The notes: generated from the letters alone by a model not told the origin. A stretch of DNA of 64,000 nucleotides from Clostridiaceae bacterium (GCA_021769555.1 JAETSR010000011.1:16538-80537); one strand, 5' to 3'. Counted from the stretch's first letter, positions 1 to 8,369 are shown. Numbers and translations are program-made.

Positions 1-2
1 GA

Positions 3-1361
3 AGATATACTGTGACCGTTACAGGGCTTGGAAATTATAGTGGGACGGTTACGGCAGTTGTACAGGTCATGGGCAAATTCCCGCTCGATAAGCCTGTTGA
101 TGCAAGTAAGTATGTTGAAATGCAAGAGGGATTAAATCTGCTTACTCCAACATCTGGCCCGGGTACATATACGGCTGATGAAGCTGAAAGAGATTTAGCG
201 GCGCTGATGACCGGCATAGATAAAGATAATATTTTATATTTTGATGTGAAGCTGATGGAAACAACCGTTGGAGGAGGAGCAGGGAAAGAAGCCGAGGTCC
301 CTCCCGGCGGTATAGACGTTACTCTGCCTTACCCAGATAATACTGGTGCGGATACTCATGATTTTATCGTGACCCATCTTCCATATGACAAAACCGAAAA
401 GAAATACTTGCCTGCCGAGGCTATTACTCATACTAAAGGGGCAAACGGATTGAAATGCCATTTTAACAGTCTGTCCCCTGTCGCCATCGGCTACAAAATT
501 GCAACTGTCACGCCCAATCCTCCCAGCGGAGGCGGCGGCTCAGGCGGCGGGAGCTGGATAACGTATTATAAGGTGAATGTTGAGCCGGGCGAGAACGGCA
601 GTGTCAGCGCGGACAGGAAGACGGCGCCAAGAGGCGGGAAGGTTGTGCTGACGGTGGAGCCGGACGAGGGGTATGAGACGAAGGCTGTGACGGTCACGGA
701 TGAGCGCGGGGATGAGGTTGAGCTTATTGAAGAGGGAGAGAAGCTCAGGTTCATAATGCCCGCCGGGGACGTGACGGTTAAGGCTGAGTTTTCGCTGATA
801 CCGCCCCCGCCGCCGCCACCGTGGGAGAACCCCTTCCCGGACGTGATAGAGGGGCAGTGGTACTATGAGGCGGTGGAGTTCGTGCACGTAAGGGGCCTGA
901 TGGCGGGGTACGCCAACGGGCTGTTCGGCACAAATGATACGGTGAGCAGGGCCCAGTTTGCCCAAATGCTGTATAATATGGCGGGAAAGCCCGAGGTATC
1001 GGCTGACGAAAGGTTCAGCGACGTAAGGCCCGGGAGCTGGTACGCAAGGGCAGTCTGCTGGGCGGCCCAAAAGGGGATAGTCAGCGGGTACAGCGACGGA
1101 CGCTTCGGCCCGGGCGACCCCATCACCAGGGAGCAGCTGGCGTCAATGCTCTGGCGCTATGCCGGGAGCCCCGAGCCGTCAGCGGAGCTCAGCTTCACTG
1201 ACGCGGATAAGGTCAAGAAGTACGCAAGGCCTGCCGTCCGCTGGGCGGTGGAGAAGGGTATCGTAAACGGCAAGCCCGGGAACAGGCTGGACCCGGAGGG
1301 CTGTGCCACAAGGGCCGAGGCGGCGATGATGGTGATGAAGTACCTGACACTCGGCGAGTAA
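3..1361 (+). CDS. S-layer homology (SLH) domain surface protein, 3' part
   Basis: The reading frame is open to the left edge, so the start and signal peptide lie outside the window and this is the C-terminal ~450 residues. It begins inside an Ig-like repeat (motif VTGLGNYSGTV). After a low-complexity Gly/Ser linker near nt 525-555 comes a beta-rich repeat resembling bacterial InlB-B/FIVAR-type repeats (nt ~565-795, YYKVNVEPGENGSV to VKAEF), then a poly-proline linker (nt ~800-822). Three SLH domains follow at nt ~828-960, ~1012-1140 and ~1192-1325, with the typical F-x-DV...W-Y-AV...G-Y-DG-F-P...R-E motifs. SLH triplets bind pyruvylated secondary cell-wall polymer, so the protein is probably anchored non-covalently to the wall. 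The Ig-like part could bind a ligand or be a spacer; its substrate is unknown. Followed by a strong terminator. Confidence 0.9.
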   Translation, partial: RYTVTVTGLGNYSGTVTAVVQVMGKFPLDKPVDASKYVEMQEGLNLLTPTSGPGTYTADEAERDLAALMTGIDKDNILYFDVKLMETTVGGGAGKEAEVPPGGIDVTLPYPDNTGADTHDFIVTHLPYDKTEKKYLPAEAITHTKGANGLKCHFNSLSPVAIGYKIATVTPNPPSGGGGSGGGSWITYYKVNVEPGENGSVSADRKTAPRGGKVVLTVEPDEGYETKAVTVTDERGDEVELIEEGEKLRFIMPAGDVTVKAEFSLIPPPPPPPWENPFPDVIEGQWYYEAVEFVHVRGLMAGYANGLFGTNDTVSRAQFAQMLYNMAGKPEVSADERFSDVRPGSWYARAVCWAAQKGIVSGYSDGRFGPGDPITREQLASMLWRYAGSPEPSAELSFTDADKVKKYARPAVRWAVEKGIVNGKPGNRLDPEGCATRAEAAMMVMKYLTLGE

Positions 1362-1380
1362 GCTATTTGCCCAGAATTGG

Positions 1381-1411
1381 GGCGGCAGAAAAACTGCCGC
1401 CTCTTTTTTTT
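1381..1411 (+). terminator. Rho-independent terminator of the SLH gene
   Basis: An 8-bp perfect GC-rich stem, GGCGGCAG (1381-1388) with CTGCCGCC (1394-1401) around an AAAAA loop, is followed by a long T tract (1404-1411). It lies 20 bp after the SLH stop codon. Confidence 0.93.
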
Positions 1412-1469
1412 GAAAAAATCCGACACTTTGGCCTGTTTTGTTGTATTATAAGTGAAAGGGGGTTACAAA

Positions 1470-1967
1470 ATGTCGGACTCTTTGTTGCGTACGGACGAAG
1501 AGATTGCGGATATATACCAGCGCCACAAGAAGACTGTCTACCAGGTCTGCTATGCCTACATGAAAAACCCCGCCGACACAGAGGACGCGGTGCAGGACAC
1601 CTTTTTCAGGCTGATAAAGTCGGGCCCCGAGTTCGACAGCGCGGAGCATGAAAAGGCGTGGCTTATCAGGGTGGCGGCGAACGTCTGCAAGAACATGGTA
1701 CGCCACTGGTGGCGCAGGCGGGAGAATATAGAGGAGCTCAGCGAGGTCCCCTGTTCGGAGGATATCGGGACAGACGAGGTCATCAGTGCCGTTCTCGACC
1801 TTCCCGACAGGTATAAGACGGCGGTGTATCTCTATTACTACGAGGGGTATACCAGCACAGAAATTGCAGGGCTTCTCAAGAAACCAAAATCAACTATCCG
1901 CAATTATTTACACGAGGCGCGCGCCATACTTCGGGAAAGGCTGGGTGAGGACTTTGATGAAGAATAG
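1470..1967 (+). CDS. ECF-type RNA polymerase sigma factor
   Basis: A 165-residue sigma-70 family protein with the two-domain ECF layout. Region 2 occupies about residues 10-80 (YQRHKKTVYQVCYAYMKN, EDAVQDTFFRL). Region 4, about 105-160, has a helix-turn-helix (GYTSTEIAGLLKKPKSTIRN) that would read the -35 element. The ATG at 1470 is preferred over an upstream in-frame GTG at 1452 because AAGGGGG (1456-1462) sits 7 nt before it. The last 11 bp overlap the next gene, which encodes a DUF4179 membrane protein of the kind normally paired with these sigma factors as anti-sigma or sensor. It probably directs a small envelope-stress-type regulon. I did not identify its target promoters. Confidence 0.92.
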   Translation: MSDSLLRTDEEIADIYQRHKKTVYQVCYAYMKNPADTEDAVQDTFFRLIKSGPEFDSAEHEKAWLIRVAANVCKNMVRHWWRRRENIEELSEVPCSEDIGTDEVISAVLDLPDRYKTAVYLYYYEGYTSTEIAGLLKKPKSTIRNYLHEARAILRERLGEDFDEE

Positions 1968-3039
1968 CAAAATAAAAGATTCATGGAGCAGAATTGAACC
2001 TGACGGCTCCGCTGACAGCCGCATACTGTCATCGGTTCTTGCGGAGAACCGCCGGGTCCGTGAAGAAAGGGAGGACAAAATGACTATAAACCAAAAGAAA
2101 GCAGGAAAGCGTGCGCTTACTTTTGCGCTTGCCGCCGCGCTGATTTTCACCCTGACGATAGGTGTGGGCGCCGCAGGAGGCCTCGGGAGGCTATTCAGCC
2201 TGATTACACAGAACGACGGCTCCGACGCTTATAATGGCGATAATCTCGAACTGATTGCAGAGCGCATGGAGCCGGTGACCGGCGAGATAACGTCAACGCA
2301 AAAGGGCAATCTGAAGTTCTCCGTCAAGGAAGCCTATTACGACGGTATGACTCTGTACTGTGCCAGCGAGATAGAGACGGATATAGACCCAAACGCGGAA
2401 GAAACGGACTGGAATTTTGATATTTACATCAATGGGGTAAAGCTGGATTTTGACTATACGTTAAATGCCAGAAGGTGGGTTAAATCAGAAGACGGAAAAT
2501 ATATCAGCGATTCCATGTCCACAAAAATCCCTGATGAGTTTCGCCCAAAGGGTACCGGGGATATCCGTGTAAAATATGTCGCCACCCATTACAGCTACGG
2601 CGGCGAGAACGGCAATGGGGACCTGGAAGCGGCAAGCTCTGAATTTACCGTTGCCTGCAGGGATGATGCGGTAAACATCGCCGAGACCGTTATGCAGAAC
2701 GATGTAAAATTCCGTTATCTCCGTTCTTCCACGGCTACCACCGAGGTCTGCATGGACGTGCCGGTGGAGCTCTCCGAAAATAATCCGGACATATCTTGCG
2801 GTATCAGCCTGAGCACAGAGGACGGCAAATATATTTCGCTGAACACCGGGATAGAGGACTATAGCGATGAAGAACCTGAGAAATACAGTCAGCTGATATA
2901 CTCAGGCGAGGCTGTACCCGAAGGAGTGACTACGCTGATTGCTCAATTAAACGCATATGATACGTCGGACAACAGTAATACCGTAGCGGCAAAATTCCGT
3001 ATAGACCTTGTTGAAAAGAGCGTTGTTCCGATAGACTAA
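1957..3039 (+). CDS. DUF4179-type membrane protein, probable anti-sigma factor
   Basis: 360 residues. A ~45-residue charged cytoplasmic N-terminus (KIKDSWSRIEPD, then Arg/Glu-rich) precedes one membrane helix (about residues 53-72, ALTFALAAALIFTLTIGVGA) and a ~285-residue extracellular part with DUF4179-like features. The ATG at 1957 overlaps the end of the sigma gene by 11 bp and has a GGGTGAGG ribosome binding site inside that gene, so translation is probably coupled. Known members of this family lie next to ECF sigma genes. Here the short cytoplasmic segment would hold the sigma factor and the outer domain would sense the envelope. An in-frame start further upstream (1786) is open but lies wholly within the sigma gene and is not credible. 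The anti-sigma role is inferred from context. Confidence 0.82.
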   Translation: MKNSKIKDSWSRIEPDGSADSRILSSVLAENRRVREEREDKMTINQKKAGKRALTFALAAALIFTLTIGVGAAGGLGRLFSLITQNDGSDAYNGDNLELIAERMEPVTGEITSTQKGNLKFSVKEAYYDGMTLYCASEIETDIDPNAEETDWNFDIYINGVKLDFDYTLNARRWVKSEDGKYISDSMSTKIPDEFRPKGTGDIRVKYVATHYSYGGENGNGDLEAASSEFTVACRDDAVNIAETVMQNDVKFRYLRSSTATTEVCMDVPVELSENNPDISCGISLSTEDGKYISLNTGIEDYSDEEPEKYSQLIYSGEAVPEGVTTLIAQLNAYDTSDNSNTVAAKFRIDLVEKSVVPID

Positions 3040-3042
3040 GGC

Positions 3043-3078
3043 AAAGCCTCCGAAACTCTCGTAAGTTTCGGAGGCTTT
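3043..3078. terminator. Terminator between convergent genes
   Basis: A perfect 15-bp inverted repeat, AAAGCCTCCGAAACT (3043-3057) and its complement (3064-3078) with a 6-nt loop, lies between the stop codons of two convergent genes. The outer AAA/TTT base pairs give short U tracts in either direction, so it probably serves both strands. Confidence 0.8.
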
Positions 3079-3107
3079 CATATATTCCGTACCTTTTGAA
3101 CAATAAC

Positions 3108-4853
3108 TTATGCTTTTTTCTTATAGGCCAGCACAATTACAATAGCCGCAGCAAGCACCAAAGCGCACGCTCCGGTCATAGCCAGCCCGCTCATATCCAA
3201 TGGGGCAGCCTCGCCCGGCTCCTGCCGCGGCTCAAAATCCTCCTGCTGCCTTCCGGCCGGGAACCCGCCGCCCTCTTCCGTATTGGCAGGCATGTCCTGG
3301 CCTCTGCCGCCAAAGCCGTTGTTCATTGTGCCCATATCAGAGATATTGACACTTGAGCCGTCGATAAGTGTGGAGGAATCCTCATTCTGGCCGTTGGAAT
3401 CAGCAGGTATTGAACCGTCCAGCTGTCCGCTGATGCTCTTTGCCCTCAGCAGGCAGAAATCCTTGAGCGCCGCCACACCCTTTTCAAAATCCTCATATGT
3501 GCAGAAGCTGGTGGGGCCTTTCTCAACATATGGGGCAATCAGCGCCCGGACACGCTCAAGCTCATCGGAAAACGCCCCGCTGTCAAAGAACTCTGAGATA
3601 AACTCTGAGAAATACTGGTGATAAAGCTGAGTGTATTCGTCGTTTGAGAATATCCAGGCAAGCATAGGACGGCTCTCAACCGTTCCGCCTGAAACAGGCG
3701 TGTCGATAGGATAGTTTATCAGGGCGGCCGCGTCCTGAGCACCCATGAATCCACCGAATGCCAGGTTGTAGTCCCACGGTATCATGGAGAGCCGTCCGTT
3801 GTCCTCATAAAGGTAATAATTGTGTATCATCGAGCCTGTGTAGCTGTCAAAATTACATACGAAGTTGTGCACCACAAAGTAACGTATCACGCTCTCTATG
3901 TCAACCGTATTCTCAATGTCTTCGCATAAATTCAGCTTTTTCAGCGATGAAATGAGGCGGTCTTTATCCTGGCTGGTGATATCTGTCTTGGCGTTGTCGA
4001 ATATATTGCTGTAGCTTGAGTATTCGTCATCAGTATAGATAAGCGATACGTCGTCGTTCCCGGAGCCGCCAAAGCCGCCAAAATTCCCAAAGCCTCCGGG
4101 CCCGCTGAAATTCTCCATGTCAGGAGCACCCTCCATCTCCATGCCGCCCGCGGGCATATCAGGCATACTCATGCCGTTCATATCCGGCCGCTCGCCAAAT
4201 TCCTTCTTTTCTTCCCGGCCGCCCATGCCGCCGAAGCTCTGGCTGTCAGGCTTGTACAGCTCACCATAGTCAGCGCCATAGTTTCGCTGTAAAAACGCTT
4301 CTTCCACCCCCTCAACGGCCAGGTACAATCCCCAGTCCTCGCCATTGACGCGTATATACACATAGCTGCAAAGGGGAGAGGCTGCCCCAAATTCGCCCAT
4401 CATCCTGTAGGAGATATAGTCCTTCATATATGTGTTATCCTGAATGATATTGTTAAGGCTCAGCTTGTCAAGCCCATGATAGGTCTGGGCTTTCTCATAG
4501 TGGTCGAACTCAATTTTGAAGCTGTAGCGGTCATTGCCATAGCTCTCCACCTGGGTGAGCGAGGTGTTCCCCTTTGCCCGTATGCCAACATTCCCGAAGG
4601 ATTCACTGTCCACAACAATGGAGCATGGAGAATACTCCTCATTGGTGCATGTGCTGATAAAGCTGTCCCAGTCGTCCATCACAATATCCAGCGTGTGCAC
4701 CGTGCCGGTATCAAAAAGCCGGTCCTCATAGCCCATAGACTGAGGGGTATCTTCTGAGCTAATGCCTTTAGCGCTCACGAACAGGACTGTCAGAATGAGC
4801 GTTACAGCCAGTATGATACAGCATATCCTGTCAATATATCTGTGTGTTGACAT
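3108..4853 (-). CDS. CotH-family kinase-like surface protein
   Basis: 581 residues. An N-terminal membrane segment (about 8-27) precedes a CotH kinase-like domain covering most of residues 50-480, and there is a C-terminal membrane helix (about 552-577) followed by a basic tail (YKKKA), so the domain faces outside. Family motifs are visible: RAKGNTS, the DKLSLNN...DNTYMKDYISYRMM stretch, WGLYLAVEGVEEAF, and the probable metal/catalytic site IPWDYNLAFGG near residue 357. CotH proteins are atypical kinases known to phosphorylate spore-coat proteins, including autophosphorylation. A Met/Gly-rich low-complexity insertion lies at about residues 220-262. It is the last gene of an operon with a DUF4956 membrane protein and a VTC polyphosphate polymerase, a grouping that recurs in Firmicutes. 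The substrate is unknown. Confidence 0.88.
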   Translation of the reverse strand: MSTHRYIDRICCIILAVTLILTVLFVSAKGISSEDTPQSMGYEDRLFDTGTVHTLDIVMDDWDSFISTCTNEEYSPCSIVVDSESFGNVGIRAKGNTSLTQVESYGNDRYSFKIEFDHYEKAQTYHGLDKLSLNNIIQDNTYMKDYISYRMMGEFGAASPLCSYVYIRVNGEDWGLYLAVEGVEEAFLQRNYGADYGELYKPDSQSFGGMGGREEKKEFGERPDMNGMSMPDMPAGGMEMEGAPDMENFSGPGGFGNFGGFGGSGNDDVSLIYTDDEYSSYSNIFDNAKTDITSQDKDRLISSLKKLNLCEDIENTVDIESVIRYFVVHNFVCNFDSYTGSMIHNYYLYEDNGRLSMIPWDYNLAFGGFMGAQDAAALINYPIDTPVSGGTVESRPMLAWIFSNDEYTQLYHQYFSEFISEFFDSGAFSDELERVRALIAPYVEKGPTSFCTYEDFEKGVAALKDFCLLRAKSISGQLDGSIPADSNGQNEDSSTLIDGSSVNISDMGTMNNGFGGRGQDMPANTEEGGGFPAGRQQEDFEPRQEPGEAAPLDMSGLAMTGACALVLAAAIVIVLAYKKKA

Positions 4854-4868
4854 GCCATGCCTCCTTTC

Positions 4869-5540
4869 TCAGCCCATATAGTCTCCGTTATAGCTTACCA
4901 GCACTGCGTCATTAACGCCGTTCATCTCGGAGAGGATGTTGACAATATCAGTACTGCTGTCCTTCATCCGGACCTCAAGGTTCAGCTCCACTGACCCTGC
5001 CTGTACCGTTTTGCTCTTTACCACACAGCGTTTCACCTGCCCCTGGATAAAGCCCACGGCCTGCATTTCACTTTCATGGTCCCGGCAGTGCAGGACCAGA
5101 ATATATGGGTTCATATGTGGTTTGGTGTTGGCGAATACCAGAAGCACCGCGCCGATAGTGACGCTGCCGAACACGGCAAGAGGAATAAGCCCGGCTGCCA
5201 GTACTATGCCCGCGCCTATGGCCCAGAACAGGAATGCTATGTCAAGCGGCTCTTTTATGGCTGCCCTGAAGCGCACGATAGACAGCGCGCCTACCATGCC
5301 AAGGGACAGCACCACGTTGGACGTGACCGCAAGTATCACCAGTGTGGTTATCATAGTCATCGCAACAAGGGATACGCCAAAGCTTGAGGAGTACATTACC
5401 CCCGCAAATGTCTTTTTGTAGACGAGAAAAATGAACATGCCTATGCCAAAGGCCAAAACCAGAGCCAGGGCCATATCAAGAATGCTTACGCTTGAAATTT
5501 TCTCCAAAAAGCTGGACTTGAATATATCCTGAAGAGTCAT
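4869..5540 (-). CDS. DUF4956 membrane protein
   Basis: 223 residues. Three to four hydrophobic segments lie between about residues 18 and 140, and a soluble C-terminal domain (about 145-223) has an ACT/ferredoxin-like look (ILVLHCRDHES...VLVSYNGDYMG). The stretch GMVGALSIVRFRAAIKEP between membrane helices is typical of DUF4956. The ATG at 5540 is chosen because AAAAGGAGC lies just upstream. The open frame continues further upstream, but only through the end of the VTC gene. It sits between the VTC and CotH genes with short gaps (32 and 15 bp), so the three are co-transcribed. Function is unknown; given the partners, a role in moving or sensing polyphosphate or another phosphoryl donor across the membrane is possible but unproven. 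Confidence 0.85.
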   Translation of the reverse strand: MTLQDIFKSSFLEKISSVSILDMALALVLAFGIGMFIFLVYKKTFAGVMYSSSFGVSLVAMTMITTLVILAVTSNVVLSLGMVGALSIVRFRAAIKEPLDIAFLFWAIGAGIVLAAGLIPLAVFGSVTIGAVLLVFANTKPHMNPYILVLHCRDHESEMQAVGFIQGQVKRCVVKSKTVQAGSVELNLEVRMKDSSTDIVNILSEMNGVNDAVLVSYNGDYMG

Positions 5541-5572
5541 AAAATTGCTCCTTTTAGTCGTATTTTTGCAGT

Positions 5573-6244
5573 TTAGCTGTATGTGCGGCAGGCCGCGTAT
5601 TTTGAAAACGCCCCTGTACGGGTTCCGGGGGTCTGTACCAGGTCGCGGATGATGGAAGGCAGAAAGCTGTCCCACTTTACCTCAAGTATGGCTGTATCTC
5701 CGGGAATGGGTATTGTGCAGCAGTCCGGGTCAAGAAACCTGGCACAGTCTGCCCCTGTACGGATATGATAGTCGAGAGTAACACGCACATTGCCCGGCGC
5801 GTACACAAAAGGCTCCCTCGTATACCGGACGATGGCCTTTGGCTGAAGACCCTGCACAGCCATCTTTTGGTACAGCTCCAAAAGGAGCGGGGGACCGTTC
5901 TGCTCAAAGATACGGTACCGGCCCTGAGTCAGCGCCATAGCTTTTTCTTTCGGCAGGTTGGCCTGAAGCTTGGCACAGAGGCCATCTATCTTCAGCTTCT
6001 TTTCAAGCAGGACAGCAGACGCATCGCTATTGTAATACCTGAGCCGAAACTTCTCCCGGCGGCTTACGCCGTTGATTTTCTCTCTCAGAGCCCTGTCACT
6101 GGGAGTGTCAAAATACAGGCTGTTTACGGTATAGCTGCCGCCTGAGGCATGAAGGTCAGTACTCATTACCGCCTGCAGCCTTGACCGAAGGGAAAGGACG
6201 TCCCCCATAGATATTTCATGTTTCCATTCATGGCGGAAATCCAT
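5573..6244 (-). CDS. VTC-domain polyphosphate polymerase-like protein
   Basis: 223 residues that are almost entirely a VTC domain, a triphosphate-tunnel fold which in yeast Vtc4 makes polyphosphate from ATP. Motifs expected to line the tunnel are present: RHEWKHEI near the start, the basic pair in RLRYY, LLEKK, IVRYTREPF, LDYHIRTG, and the acidic/basic strand AILEVKWDSFLP. It starts with ATG at 6244, with AAAGAGGTG upstream. It is the first gene of the VTC-DUF4956-CotH operon. The promoter upstream carries a tandem repeat also found before the adjacent response-regulator gene, suggesting control by that two-component system. Enzymatic activity is inferred from the family. Confidence 0.87.
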   Translation of the reverse strand: MDFRHEWKHEISMGDVLSLRSRLQAVMSTDLHASGGSYTVNSLYFDTPSDRALREKINGVSRREKFRLRYYNSDASAVLLEKKLKIDGLCAKLQANLPKEKAMALTQGRYRIFEQNGPPLLLELYQKMAVQGLQPKAIVRYTREPFVYAPGNVRVTLDYHIRTGADCARFLDPDCCTIPIPGDTAILEVKWDSFLPSIIRDLVQTPGTRTGAFSKYAACRTYS

Positions 6245-6278
6245 GCTGTTTCACCTCTTTCGTGTTTACTTCGGTAAA

Positions 6279-6310
6279 AGAATATCATCTGAACCTTAGA
6301 ACTGATTTAG
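6279..6310 (-). promoter_or_regulatory. Promoter and tandem CTAAR repeat before the VTC operon
   Basis: On the minus strand CTAAA (6310-6306), 6 nt, CTAAG (6299-6295), 10 nt, then the -10-like box TATTCT (6284-6279). There is no good -35 box. The repeat period (11 bp) and the distance to the -10 are identical to those before the response-regulator gene at 8312-8343, which suggests a shared OmpR-type activator site. Confidence 0.55.
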
Positions 6311-6351
6311 AAAAACATAAGCGCCCCGTGAACATTCCGGGGCGCTTATGT
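6311..6351 (-). terminator. Terminator of the two-component operon
   Basis: A 14-bp perfect stem (6315-6328 with 6338-6351, arm ACATAAGCGCCCCG) with a 9-nt loop. On the minus strand it is followed by TTTT (6314-6311). It lies 22 bp after the histidine-kinase stop codon and separates that operon from the VTC operon. Confidence 0.85.
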
Positions 6352-6373
6352 GAAAAGTGTGTGAACACAGCGG

Positions 6374-7621
6374 CTACTGCCTGAACTTTACAGTAAAGCA
6401 GACCGTATCCGGCTGGATATACCTGGCTGAAACAGCCGCGCGGCTGGCCTCAGCCAGGGAGCGTGCCACCGCAAGCCCAATGCCGTACCCGCCGCTTTTC
6501 TGCGTTCGGGCGGCGTCGGCACGGTAGAAGCGGTCGAAGAGCTTGTCAGGCGGCGCAGTTGGGAGCGCCGGGCAGGTGTTTTCCAGGCGGAGCGCCGCCC
6601 GGCCTTCGCTCTTTTCCAGGGACACGGCAATCCTGCCGCCGTCATTCGCATATTTAGCGGCGTTGTCAAGCAGAATTGAGAGGAGCCTGCGCACCTGCTC
6701 GCGGTCGGCATGTATCATGATACCGCTCTGTATATTGCTCTCAAGACGGATATTTTTGTCCTCCATAGGCTGGGAAAAGACCTCAAGCGAGCTCCCCAGC
6801 AGCTCGCTGAGCGAGAAGTCTACAGGCTCCGTCTGAATTGCGCCCTCGTCCATCCGGGCAAGCATGAGCATATCGTTGACCAGGCCGCTCAGCCTGACGG
6901 TCTGTTTCCGGATGTTACTGCTCCACTTGCTCTCGCCGTTGTAGAGCTCCATGGCCTCGGCATTGGACTGAATGATTGCAAGCGGAGTTTTTATCTCGTG
7001 CCCGGCGTTTGTCACAAACTGCTTTTGCCGCTCAATATTCTCAGCAATGGGGCGTATGGCCTTCCTTGACAGCAGCGCCACAAATGCCAGCATAAGCCCC
7101 CAGCCCCCGAGGCCTATGCCTGCGGACAGGAAAAGCACCCGCCAAAACGAGCCGCTTTCTCCCGATGTATCAAGGAATGCCGCCACAGTATCATGCCTTG
7201 GCCCCTCGCGGACAAGATAACGGAAATGCCCATATTCGCCGCGGCCGCTGTCTTTCTCAAGGGCCTCAAGGGCTAGTTCCAGGGCCTCCTCTTCGCTGAC
7301 GGTGTAAGTTCGGCTCACATCTACGGATGACGGCTCGCCATTCGGGCCAAAGCGGACTATGAAAAAGCCTGAGGATATAAATGCTCCGTATTCATTCTCC
7401 GGGGGGAAATCGAAGGGAAAGGGCCTGCCGGAGGGCTTCTGCATAGGAGGAGGGCTGTGCATATCGCCGCCTGTGCTGCAGAGCAGCTCAAGAGTACGGT
7501 CCATGCGCTGGCTTATCATCATAAGATTAGCGGCGTTTATTGTCCCGAGGAGCAGGAGAATCAACCCGGTTATTGCGGTCATTGCAGCAATTACAAATCT
7601 CCTCTGCAGGGACTTTATCAT
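6374..7621 (-). CDS. Sensor histidine kinase
   Basis: 415 residues. Two membrane helices (about 9-31 and 166-190) enclose a ~130-residue extracellular sensor region that is Pro-rich at its start (PPPMQKPSGRPFPFDFPP) and has a PepSY-like stretch (TVSEEEALELALEALEK). The HisKA box NAGHEIKTPLAII (His about 206) and HATPase motifs follow: the N box LLDNAAKYA, a G1-like region and the G2 box GYGIGLAVARSL. The ATG overlaps the response-regulator stop by 4 bp (ATGA), so the two are translationally coupled. The kinase presumably phosphorylates the adjacent OmpR-type regulator. The signal is unknown. The terminator downstream and the shared operator motif suggest that the VTC-DUF4956-CotH operon is its output. 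Confidence 0.95.
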   Translation of the reverse strand: MIKSLQRRFVIAAMTAITGLILLLLGTINAANLMMISQRMDRTLELLCSTGGDMHSPPPMQKPSGRPFPFDFPPENEYGAFISSGFFIVRFGPNGEPSSVDVSRTYTVSEEEALELALEALEKDSGRGEYGHFRYLVREGPRHDTVAAFLDTSGESGSFWRVLFLSAGIGLGGWGLMLAFVALLSRKAIRPIAENIERQKQFVTNAGHEIKTPLAIIQSNAEAMELYNGESKWSSNIRKQTVRLSGLVNDMLMLARMDEGAIQTEPVDFSLSELLGSSLEVFSQPMEDKNIRLESNIQSGIMIHADREQVRRLLSILLDNAAKYANDGGRIAVSLEKSEGRAALRLENTCPALPTAPPDKLFDRFYRADAARTQKSGGYGIGLAVARSLAEASRAAVSARYIQPDTVCFTVKFRQ

Positions 7622-8292
7622 TTAAGCACCTCCAGGGTATAGCCAACGCCTCTCTTTGCGGCTATGGCAATATCAGCTCCCAAAGCGGAAAGCCTCTTGC
7701 GCAAATAGGATATATATACCCACACAACCCCCAGCTCAGCTTCAGTGTCGTAGCCCCAGACCCGGCACAATATATCCTCTGTTGAGAGATAAATGCCCCT
7801 GTTCAGCATTAAAAGCTCCATCAGCTGATACTCAAGCTTGGGCAGCACAAAGGACTGTTCCCCGCGGGAGAGCTCACAGCTTTTCTGGTTCAGCGTGATA
7901 TTGCCGCAGCTCAGGAGATTGGGCGTGTACTCGGCCCGCCGGCGAAGGAGCGCGCGCACCCGGGCCAGCAGCAGCTCCATGGGGAATGGCTTCGGAAGGT
8001 AGTCGTCCGCTCCGGAATCCAGCCCATGTATTTGGTCTTCCGTCTCAGACTTGGCGGTCAGCAGCAGTACAGGCGTCCTGCACCCGGCGCTTCTGAGCTT
8101 TTGCAGCACCTCAAGGCCGCTGAGCACGGGCATCATGATATCGAGAATTATACCGTCGTACTGCCCGCCGAGGGCATAGTCCAGGGTGGACTGACCGTCG
8201 TATACGGCGTCCACGCTGTATTTATGATATGTCAGAATATCTACTACGGCCTCGGACATTGCGGGCTCATCCTCCGCGTACAGGAGCTTCAC
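7618..8292 (-). CDS. OmpR/PhoB-family response regulator
   Basis: 224 residues. The receiver domain occupies about residues 1-115, with the acidic pair EDE near the start, the phospho-accepting Asp in GIILDIMMP (about residue 51) and the conserved Lys in LLTAKSE. A C-terminal winged-helix DNA-binding domain spans about 125-224 (YQLMELLMLNRGIYLS, VWVYISYLRKRL). The GTG at 8292 is chosen because GAGGTGAT, an excellent ribosome binding site, ends 4 nt before it. The alternative ATG at 8298 and GTG at 8301 lie inside or against that site. It is the first gene of a two-gene operon with its kinase. Its promoter bears a CTAAG direct repeat that it may itself bind. Confidence 0.95.
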   Translation of the reverse strand: MKLLYAEDEPAMSEAVVDILTYHKYSVDAVYDGQSTLDYALGGQYDGIILDIMMPVLSGLEVLQKLRSAGCRTPVLLLTAKSETEDQIHGLDSGADDYLPKPFPMELLLARVRALLRRRAEYTPNLLSCGNITLNQKSCELSRGEQSFVLPKLEYQLMELLMLNRGIYLSTEDILCRVWGYDTEAELGVVWVYISYLRKRLSALGADIAIAAKRGVGYTLEVLK

Positions 8293-8311
8293 AGGCATCA
8301 CCTCAAACAGT

Positions 8312-8343
8312 ATTATAGATAAGGGAGCTTAGTTTTACCTTAG
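8312..8343 (-). promoter_or_regulatory. Promoter and tandem CTAAG repeat of the two-component operon
   Basis: The minus-strand -10 box TATAAT lies at 8317-8312. The hexamer 17 bp upstream (AGGTAA, 8340-8335) is a poor -35. CTAAG repeats at 8343-8339 and 8332-8328 (11-bp period) flank it, the second ending 10 nt before the -10. This is the arrangement expected for an OmpR-type activator that replaces the -35 contact. Confidence 0.65.
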
Positions 8344-8369
8344 CATATTCTATCAGATATTTGAATGTA

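Noticed and set aside
1786-1956. N-terminal extension of the DUF4179 protein back to 1786
   Set aside because: It would overlap most of the sigma-factor region 4 in another frame and has no ribosome binding site.
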